From a virus, in the IMG/VR virus record IMGVR_UViG_3300027746_000101, positions 1-22,515 of that record: a stretch of 22,515 bases of DNA; one strand, 5' to 3'. The position numbers and the translations under genes were made by a program. This document shows positions 15,297 through 21,145 of this stretch, piece by piece; the first letter of the stretch is position 1; each line of letters begins with the position of its first letter. The notes under the pieces are model-generated. The model was not told the origin of the DNA. It saw nothing but the letters and a program-made list of their open reading frames with translations, and made no database searches.

Positions 15297-16354
15297 CTAT
15301 AACTGTATCTGCAACTAAATCCTACCTACACGCATGGAAACAATGCGTGAGAGCTATCGCCGCCGCATCAAGCCACCATGCCGAGGCACATTTTATATTT
15401 GCAACTGACGAAAGCAAGGAGGGCAAGGCGGCTGCGGAAGTAGCGAGATGCGAACTCCCCGAAGGATGGAAGGTCAGTGTTTTAACACTGCCTATAAAGG
15501 ATGATACAACAGTCAGGTACAAGGATGAAGCTCAAATGCGGATCGCCGCATTGCAGGGGGCTTGTTTTTCTTTGGCTAGGAAAACAAGGGCGACTAGATG
15601 CCTTGTTGTGGAAAGTGATACCATCTTGCCAGCAAATGCGCTACGGGTCTTGGAATGGACGTTGGATATGCCCAAGGCAGATGGGTCGCCGTTCTACCAC
15701 ATAGCGGCGGCAACATACCCGAATGGGGCGTTTCTGGGAGGGTTTGGCACACCGCAGAATCAGATCGCAGAAGACTTTCTGCCAAGTGAACGAAAGTTGC
15801 CAGTGCGACTTAAATTATGCCTAGATCGATGCGAGGAAAGGCTAAAGGCAATTAAAAAGCCAACAAATGAATCAGAACATAAGGCGGCGGACAAAATTGG
15901 TGAAAAAGAACACCGCAGGATGGGGAGGTTGATGCAGAAAATCAAAAACTGTCCGCCAGATGGGAATGTGTGGGAAGTCACGGCAAAATATGGTTGGCGT
16001 AGGCGAGGATGGATGGATGCAGCATACCCCTCAATAGGGCGAGGAGCAGTAGTGCCTAGTGATTGGTGTGGTCTTGGATGCACTCTGCTGTCAGCAATCG
16101 CGCTGGCCCACTCTGATTTTAATGGTTATGAAGGAAAGGGAACGCAAGATTTGTTTTTATGCTGGAACAGATGGTATCCAGAGGGACTAAAGATAGCTTG
16201 TGTGCCACACATTGCCTGCGATCACATTAAGCAAAAGCCTGACGGGGATTTAACCGACTCGCCAAAAATCCTACACCATCGAGCTTACCATGAAACTGAT
16301 CCCGCATACGCAGGGCATCTCCGGTGCAGATCGCAACCGTTTGTTCCCGTGTGA
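15290..16354 (+). CDS. GT-A-type glycosyltransferase (family 2-like)
   Basis: This 354-residue protein probably transfers a sugar from a nucleotide-sugar donor. The N-terminus has a Rossmann-like start (ITVSATKSYLHAWKQC, then FIFATDES). Residues 104-112 read CLVVESDTI, with E108-S109-D110 in the place of the metal-binding DxD motif. The C-terminal half has a pattern usual for family 2 enzymes: GLGCTLLS at 261-268, TQDLFLCWNRW with D287, and a His after VPHIACDH (H312). A charged helical insert lies at about 170-215. It lacks a membrane segment, so a cytoplasmic protein or nucleotide-linked substrate is likely. Nothing shows the sugar or the acceptor. It sits between the Ser/Thr-rich gene (7-nt overlap) and the fusion enzyme (2-nt gap). 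Confidence 0.72.
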   Translation: MLAITVSATKSYLHAWKQCVRAIAAASSHHAEAHFIFATDESKEGKAAAEVARCELPEGWKVSVLTLPIKDDTTVRYKDEAQMRIAALQGACFSLARKTRATRCLVVESDTILPANALRVLEWTLDMPKADGSPFYHIAAATYPNGAFLGGFGTPQNQIAEDFLPSERKLPVRLKLCLDRCEERLKAIKKPTNESEHKAADKIGEKEHRRMGRLMQKIKNCPPDGNVWEVTAKYGWRRRGWMDAAYPSIGRGAVVPSDWCGLGCTLLSAIALAHSDFNGYEGKGTQDLFLCWNRWYPEGLKIACVPHIACDHIKQKPDGDLTDSPKILHHRAYHETDPAYAGHLRCRSQPFVPV

Positions 16355-16356
16355 TT

Positions 16357-17955
16357 ATGCTTGTCGTGATTCCAGTCTCCAGATCGGACTTTAAACGAGC
16401 GGATGCGTTGATTCCAGTTTTCAAAAAGTTTGGCGGGTGCAAATCGCACAAATTGCTTGTGGTATCTCGACATTCTGAAAATGCTTTTGCATTTGAAGTG
16501 GAATCCCAGTTGAGAGGTCTTTTTGGTGAAAGCGATTGCTTCATCTTTAATAATGAAGGCTCAACGGGATGGCCGATGGGGGCTAATTTTTACTTTCAAG
16601 AAACCGTAAGGCATTTGAAAGAAACAGACAATCGGCTCCCTTGGTTGTGGATGGAACTGGATGCCACGCCATTAAAAGAAGGGTGGCTGGATGCCATCTC
16701 TAATGAATACGCCGAAGTGCAGTCTCCGTTTCTGGGAGTGCTCAATGAATGGAATGAGCTAAAATGGATGGATGGAGTTGGAGTTTACCCGCCAAACTTC
16801 CACGAATATTGCACACTTTGGGATAGCGATTTGCCAAAAAGACCGTTTGATTTTGCATTTCGAGATCAAATAGTACCCCACGCACAGGCGTCCAAGTACA
16901 TACAACATTGCTTTAGGACGCAGAACTACTCTGTTTGCGATGGTGGAAAGATAAAGGGGGAACACGCTGTTGAGCCTGAGATCGGTCGGCGTGACGATTT
17001 CATAAATCCAGAAACGGTTCTTTTGCATGGGTGTAGTGATGGATCGTTGGCTAAAATGATTGCTTCTGCTGAAAGGAAGCATCAAATCACTCAGCCTAAT
17101 AGGACGCCTGTTTATATTCAACAACCGAAGTCTGCGAGTACCTATATCCGAACATCCATCTCCGCATTATTGAAATGTCATGCTGTGTGTTTGGATAAAT
17201 ACGAAACCTATGTAGTTATCCAGATTACCAAACAGCAAGAGCCAATTTTTGATGTGTTTGCTTTTGTTAAAAACGAATACGCTATTTTTTTTAAAGAAAA
17301 AAGGAATGGGAACAGAAGACTCTCGTTGGAGTGGGATAGGTATGAACTTTTTTTTAAACACAAGATCAATGACGTGTTTTGTGTTGTTATCAATGCGACG
17401 GAGCGATCCAGAAGAGAAGATGTCATTTCAATTCTGCATCGTATAATTTCTCGAAAGCCACACTATTTTAGCTTTATAGAGAACCCATTCAAAAGGGTTG
17501 CTTCGATGTATTATGTGCATAAGAAGATCGGGCATCTGAGGCATACGCTCCCATCTATTGAGGAGTTTTCCAAGTTTATGCTATCCGAAGACTCCGAGCC
17601 GAACTATGTCACCAAACAAATAGTATCTTACTTTGGGCAAAGCGCAGATCATTATAGTGGAACAGAGGGGATGAGCAAGTTTGCGACCCAGTTTATCAAC
17701 CAAAACATCAAAATGTTTATGTTGAAAAATGTCAACGCTGCATTGTCTCAGGTGTTTTGCTCAATTTATGGGGAACACATTAACCATACTGTGAGCAATC
17801 TTGGTGAAGGCAAAACTCACATAAAACGAGATTACAATATCACAGAAAAGCCAATCCCATTTAATAGGGATTGCATAGCAATAGATGTGCTTGAAAGGTT
17901 TGACCAACTTCACAACTACGATCTTGCTATTTTTAGAATGATTTGTGCTAAATAA
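16357..17955 (+). CDS. Probable glycosyltransferase-sulfotransferase fusion
   Basis: This 532-residue protein has two parts. Residues 1-235 look like a GT-A glycosyltransferase: LVVIPVSRSDF start, STGWPMGANFYFQ at 69-81, and WMELDATPLKEGW with E100-L101-D102 as the likely metal motif. Residues 250-532 look like a sulfotransferase. PKSASTYI (257-264, K258) fits the 5'-phosphosulfate loop of PAPS enzymes, and FIENPFKRVASMYY (373-386, R380, S383) fits the 3'-phosphate motif. In that motif the usual Arg-Asp before Pro is Glu-Asn (375-376), an odd substitution. It could weaken PAPS binding or mean a related non-sulfating enzyme. ATG 16357 is preferred over 16324 because it begins the first strand. 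Very AT-rich. Confidence 0.7.
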   Translation: MLVVIPVSRSDFKRADALIPVFKKFGGCKSHKLLVVSRHSENAFAFEVESQLRGLFGESDCFIFNNEGSTGWPMGANFYFQETVRHLKETDNRLPWLWMELDATPLKEGWLDAISNEYAEVQSPFLGVLNEWNELKWMDGVGVYPPNFHEYCTLWDSDLPKRPFDFAFRDQIVPHAQASKYIQHCFRTQNYSVCDGGKIKGEHAVEPEIGRRDDFINPETVLLHGCSDGSLAKMIASAERKHQITQPNRTPVYIQQPKSASTYIRTSISALLKCHAVCLDKYETYVVIQITKQQEPIFDVFAFVKNEYAIFFKEKRNGNRRLSLEWDRYELFFKHKINDVFCVVINATERSRREDVISILHRIISRKPHYFSFIENPFKRVASMYYVHKKIGHLRHTLPSIEEFSKFMLSEDSEPNYVTKQIVSYFGQSADHYSGTEGMSKFATQFINQNIKMFMLKNVNAALSQVFCSIYGEHINHTVSNLGEGKTHIKRDYNITEKPIPFNRDCIAIDVLERFDQLHNYDLAIFRMICAK

Positions 17956-17969
17956 AGCCTGTCTAAGAC

Positions 17970-17998
17970 CTCCGAGTCTTTACAGGAGTGACTCGGAG
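17970..17998 (+). terminator. Hairpin at the right edge of the AT-rich island
   Basis: CTCCGAGTC (17970-17978) pairs perfectly with GACTCGGAG (17990-17998) around an 11-nt loop containing AGGAG. It lies 15 nt behind the stop of the fusion enzyme, where a terminator would be expected, but no T tract follows. It could be a terminator of another type, an RNA stability element, or a mark of the island boundary. Confidence 0.4.
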
Positions 17999-18008
17999 AG
18001 CCTCCCGA

Positions 18009-18015
18009 TTTGACA
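18009..18015 (+). promoter_or_regulatory. TTTGACA motif with hairpin before a fibre gene
   Basis: TTTGACA lies 21 nt before ATG 18037. A 6-bp hairpin, GCCGCT (18020-18025) pairing with AGCGGC (18031-18036), ends exactly at the start codon. Folding it would bring the motif close to the ATG. Confidence 0.5.
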
Positions 18016-18036
18016 GCCCGCCGCTCCTTAAGCGGC

Positions 18037-19233
18037 ATGAAACTATATCTTGACATTAAAGCCAGGCGATTCGTTAAAAGCGCCGCCAGCAATGTCGCCC
18101 TCCAGACGCTCGTCCTCAAGCGCCGCGATTCAGTCCCCCTCGAGGTCGTCTTCGTGGAGAATGGCGTGGCCGTCTCTCCCGCCGCTGGCACCGCAACCAC
18201 GGTCGCCCTCAAGTCCTCATTCGCCGCCGCGAATTTCCTCGCTCTCGCGTCCCCTGGCCAAACCATCCTCGACCTCAACACGATCCCCCTCGAGGCCGCA
18301 TTCGCCACCGCGCCCTCGGTAGTCAGCGCCCTCCTCGAGGTCAAGTGGACCGCCACCGGCGAAGCTCTCCGCACCGCCACGCTCCCAGTGGAGATCCAGA
18401 ACTCCGTCATCATCGGCAACGAGGCCACGCCAATCGCCATGCCCGACGGCAAAGCGACCCAAGCGCAAGCCGAGGCAGGAACGGACAACGTCACATGGAT
18501 GACCCCGCTCCGCACAGCGCAGGCCATTCTCCGCCTCGCCGCCACTTCCTGGGGGTCGATCACCGGCAAGCCGACCGACTTTCCAGCCTCTCCGCACACC
18601 CACCCCGCCGCACAGATCACCGATTTTGCCGCCGCCGTGGTCGCCGTATCGCCCCCCGTCGCCTGGTCAAACTTGACTGGCAAGCCAGCCACATTTCCCG
18701 CCACCGCCCACACGCACCCTGCCACGGACATCACCGGCCTATCCGCTTTCATCGTCGCCTCGGCCCCCGGTCTCAGCATCACCACCACCGTCCGCACTGG
18801 CGACGGCACCTCCAAAACATACCCAATCAACGGCCTCGTCAGCAACAATGCTGAGACCGTTCTCGTCGCCCTCAATGGCGTCACCCAGACCCCCACCGCC
18901 GACTACACGGTGAGCGCCGCCAGCGGCACCATCACCTTCGACGCCGCGCCATCGAGCGGAATGCAAATCTCCTGCACCGCCCTCGGCCTCCGCAGCGTCC
19001 AGCCGCCTATCGATCCGACTCTCTACCTCTTCGCATTCGCCACCAGCACGGACGGACTCACGACCTACAGCGGACGCCTCCTCAACGCCAACCGCCCCGC
19101 CTTGCCAGCCCTGCCAGAGACCGCGACATCGTGGACCGTCCGCCGCTCCACGACAGACGCCGCCGGGCGCGTCCTCGCAGCCGCCACCGCCACTGGATCG
19201 TGGCTCAACCGGGAGACTCTCGTTTACGCATGA
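18037..19233 (+). CDS. Tail fibre protein with collar repeats
   Basis: This 398-residue protein belongs to the adsorption apparatus. Residues 1-130 form a beta-rich N-terminal domain (EVVFVENGVAVSP and a strand-like IPLEAAFATAP). Two copies of a fibre repeat follow from W172 and W210: W-x-x-[IL]-TGKP-x-x-FP-x-[ST]-x-HTHP-A, the type with HxH metal-binding in trimeric fibres. A beta domain of the form TGDGTSKTYPINGL to TADYTVSAASGTITFD comes next. The last 33 residues, from WTVRRSTTDA, match the end of the protein at 20480 at 17 of 33 positions. GC-rich codon use resumes here after the island. A TTG at 18010 could extend the frame, but ATG 18037 fits the hairpin and motif better. Confidence 0.88.
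   Translation: MKLYLDIKARRFVKSAASNVALQTLVLKRRDSVPLEVVFVENGVAVSPAAGTATTVALKSSFAAANFLALASPGQTILDLNTIPLEAAFATAPSVVSALLEVKWTATGEALRTATLPVEIQNSVIIGNEATPIAMPDGKATQAQAEAGTDNVTWMTPLRTAQAILRLAATSWGSITGKPTDFPASPHTHPAAQITDFAAAVVAVSPPVAWSNLTGKPATFPATAHTHPATDITGLSAFIVASAPGLSITTTVRTGDGTSKTYPINGLVSNNAETVLVALNGVTQTPTADYTVSAASGTITFDAAPSSGMQISCTALGLRSVQPPIDPTLYLFAFATSTDGLTTYSGRLLNANRPALPALPETATSWTVRRSTTDAAGRVLAAATATGSWLNRETLVYA
18550..18762 (+). repeat. Two fibre collar repeats (HTHP)
   Basis: Coding repeats of about 33 residues begin at Trp codons 18550 and 18664, 114 nt apart. Both contain TGKP, FP, HTHP and an Ile-Thr-Asp/Gly end. They are in frame in the fibre gene. Confidence 0.85.
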
Positions 19234-19457
19234 CAACAATTACCGAGAGCAACCTCAGCCAGCAACTCGACCTCTCGAGCTTCGACCTCACCCTGCCAGG
19301 CATCGTCGTAGAGTATCCCACCCGCTCCAATTTCCCGAGCGTCGGAAAATCAGACCGCCTCTACATGGCCCTCGACGAAGGCATGCCCTACCGCTGGTCG
19401 CCCTCCGCATCCGCCTACGCCCTCATGATCCCGATCATCGATTGCGGCAATTTTTGA
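19230..19457 (+). CDS. Small fibre-associated protein
   Basis: This 75-residue protein begins by ATGA overlap with the fibre gene. It contains FPSVGKSDRLYMALDEGMPY followed by RWSPSASAY. This matches a module widespread in phage tail fibre proteins, with the form FP..G....-Y-A-D....Y-RW....Y, which is normally fused inside a larger fibre. Here it stands alone, so it may be a separate fibre subunit or chaperone. Its stop TGA lies within a TTTGACA motif. Confidence 0.75.
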   Translation: MTTITESNLSQQLDLSSFDLTLPGIVVEYPTRSNFPSVGKSDRLYMALDEGMPYRWSPSASAYALMIPIIDCGNF

Positions 19458-19459
19458 CA
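19453..19459 (+). promoter_or_regulatory. TTTGACA motif overlapping a stop codon, distant from next start
   Basis: The TGA inside TTTGACA is the stop of the upstream gene. The next start is 51 nt away (ATG 19511), beyond an A/C-rich leader from 19460 to about 19500. The long gap is the exception among the nine sites. Confidence 0.35.
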
Positions 19460-19510
19460 ATCTCCCTACCACGAACACCCAACCAAAACCAACAAACACC
19501 CTAATTAGCC

Positions 19511-20404
19511 ATGCCCAATCCAATCATTCGCATTAAACGCGGCTCCGGTAGTCCGGTCTCGCTTCAAGTCGGGGAAGTAGCCTTCGACAGCACAAACAAG
19601 TCACTTTTCGTCGGCACAGCCGAAGGCGTTTTGCCAATCGGTGGCGAGCACATCTTCGCAAAGAAGACCTTCGTTTCCGACGCCGTAGCCGCTGAAGCTT
19701 CGCTTCGCAGCTCAGGCGACTCGACACTCACCTCCTCGCTGAATTCGGAAATTTCACGGGCACAAAGTGCCGAAGGCGTCATTGCCGCGAACCTCGCAAC
19801 TGAGATCACAGACCGCGCCGCCGCGATCAGCTCAGAAGCCTCCGCTCGTAGCTCCGCTGACACAACCCTCGACGGAAAGATCACGACTGAAAAAGGCCGT
19901 ATCGACGCGATCCTCTCCGCAGCAGGCGCGAACAGCGACACTTTTGCCGAGATCGTCAGCTTGATCAACAGCGTGGATGCCACGAACGATTCCGCATTTG
20001 CTGGATACGTCTCATCGAACAACGCCGCACTCGCAACTGAAGTCTCGAACCGCACCAGCGCCGACACAGCCCTCGGTGGCCGCATCGACACCGTTGAGTC
20101 CGCCGCGACAGCACTCGCTACCCGCGTCACAGCAGCAGAGGCCGACATCAACACCGAAGAGTCCGCACGCGCAGCCGCCGACACGACCCTTCAGTCGAAC
20201 ATCACCGCCGAAGCAAGCACACGCTCCAGCGCTGACACGACTCTGCAAAGCAACATCACCGCTGAAGCGACAACCCGCGCCAGCGCTGACACCAGCCTGC
20301 AAACGAACATCACGGCAGAGGCAACAGCCCGCGCCAGTGCAGACGACGCGCTCGACGCACGCATCGACGCCCTCGAGGCCAGCATCGACGGCGGAACTTA
20401 CTAA
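19511..20404 (+). CDS. Tail fibre with coiled-coil repeats
   Basis: This 297-residue protein has an N-terminal attachment module (residues 1-45: IIRIKRGSGSPVSLQVGEVA then SLFVGTAEGVLPIGG), typical of fibre proteins that plug into the tail. The rest is a long helical rod of degenerate 18-residue repeats (E-A-[ST]-x-R-x-SADTxLxxxIT), most regular in the last 75 residues. Such repeats form trimeric coiled coils. A non-repeat insert, ILSAAGANSDTFAEIVSLI, lies near the middle. No receptor-binding head follows the rod; that may be supplied by one of the next genes. The ATG has no SD sequence and an A/C-rich leader. Confidence 0.88.
   Translation: MPNPIIRIKRGSGSPVSLQVGEVAFDSTNKSLFVGTAEGVLPIGGEHIFAKKTFVSDAVAAEASLRSSGDSTLTSSLNSEISRAQSAEGVIAANLATEITDRAAAISSEASARSSADTTLDGKITTEKGRIDAILSAAGANSDTFAEIVSLINSVDATNDSAFAGYVSSNNAALATEVSNRTSADTALGGRIDTVESAATALATRVTAAEADINTEESARAAADTTLQSNITAEASTRSSADTTLQSNITAEATTRASADTSLQTNITAEATARASADDALDARIDALEASIDGGTY
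20153..20368 (+). repeat. Four tandem 54-bp coding repeats
   Basis: Four consecutive in-frame units of 54 bp (18 residues each) have the protein consensus [AT]-E-[AE]-[ST]-x-R-x-[SA]-AD-[TD]-x-L-[QD]-x-[NR]-I-[TD]. More diverged units lie upstream, from about 19690. They could expand or contract by recombination and so change fibre length. Confidence 0.9.
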
Positions 20405-20421
20405 GCCAACCAACCAACCCC

Positions 20422-20464
20422 GGCGGGGCGCTCCATAGCGCCTCGCCACGCGGGGGTCTCCGCG
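20422..20464 (+). other. Two consecutive strong hairpins between fibre genes
   Basis: The 11-bp stem 20422-20432 pairs with 20437-20447 around a CCAT loop, with one G-U pair in RNA. A second stem follows, CGCGG (20449-20453) with CCGCG (20460-20464). Then comes AAATAAAA and ATG 20480. There is no T tract on the + strand. It may be an attenuator, mRNA processing or stability site. Confidence 0.6.
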
Positions 20465-20479
20465 AAATAAAACTGCCCT

Positions 20480-20845
20480 ATGGCCACCCAAATCATACCC
20501 AAAAAATCCTCCGTCCTCGGCAAGATCCCTGTCGCTGGCGATCTCGCAGTCGGAGAACTAGTGCAAAATCTCGCCGACCATTGCCTCTACTCAAAAGATG
20601 CAAGCGGCAATGTCTTCCGCATCGGCACTCGTCCGGTGCCCGATAAAGTCGAAGTCTTCGACATCATCGGATCCAATCTTTACTACGGCAAACTCGCCTA
20701 CGCCGACTTCCCAAACAGCGGCAGCATCTACGACTCCGCCCTCTGGGACATCTCCCGCACCACCACCAACGCCTCCGGCAACGTCACCGCCGAAGCCAGC
20801 GCCACCGGCGCGTGGAGCAACCGCACCTCACTTTCCTACTCCTAA
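20480..20845 (+). CDS. Small tail fibre-type protein sharing a C-terminal module
   Basis: In this 121-residue protein, residues 1-50 read KKSSVLGKIPVAGDLAVGEL followed by NLADHCLYSKDASGNVFRIG. That is the attachment module common at the N-terminus of phage tail fibres. The C-terminal 33 residues, from WDISRTTTNA, match the end of the large fibre encoded at 18037 (17 identities, no gap). The likeness extends weakly about 25 residues upstream (YYGKL against YSGRL). With only these two modules it may be an adaptor joining fibre parts, or an alternative fibre tip. Confidence 0.8.
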   Translation: MATQIIPKKSSVLGKIPVAGDLAVGELVQNLADHCLYSKDASGNVFRIGTRPVPDKVEVFDIIGSNLYYGKLAYADFPNSGSIYDSALWDISRTTTNASGNVTAEASATGAWSNRTSLSYS

Positions 20846-20860
20846 CCTAATACCACCACC

Positions 20861-21142
20861 ATGAACGCTACCAACCCCATTACCATCGACGGTAAATCCT
20901 ACCCGAAATTCTCGCTCAACCTCGCCATTACAGGACGATACCTCGGTGATGGATCGAGTGACGCAAATGTCGCCATGCGGCTTGTCCCGACCCGCATCGA
21001 AAACGGCGAGGTCATTACCGCAGACGAGTCCGCCATCGGCATTGCACTCGGATCACTGGCAGGCAGCGACGAAGCCACCCAGCAAGCCGTGGCCGCGATC
21101 CAACAAGCCCTTCAAACCTACATCACCGCAAAAGGACTCTAA
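20861..21142 (+). CDS. Small fibre-cassette protein of unknown function
   Basis: This 93-residue protein lies 15 nt after the preceding stop and 3 nt before the next gene. The first part is beta-like (ITIDGKSYPKFSLNLAITGRYL). The middle includes VAMRLVPTRIENGEVIT, and the end is helical (EATQQAVAAIQQALQTYITAKGL). I do not recognise it. Its packing and codon bias show it belongs to the fibre cassette, perhaps as a fibre assembly factor or a structural cap. Confidence 0.72.
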   Translation: MNATNPITIDGKSYPKFSLNLAITGRYLGDGSSDANVAMRLVPTRIENGEVITADESAIGIALGSLAGSDEATQQAVAAIQQALQTYITAKGL

Positions 21143-21145
21143 GCC

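Noticed and set aside
17916-18896. Minus-strand open frame (326 codons) opposite the fibre gene
   Set aside because: The + strand encodes recognisable HTHP fibre repeats here; the minus-strand frame is a by-product of codon bias.
20153-20368. CRISPR-like array
   Set aside because: Repeats are contiguous, in frame and without spacers; they encode a coiled-coil rod.
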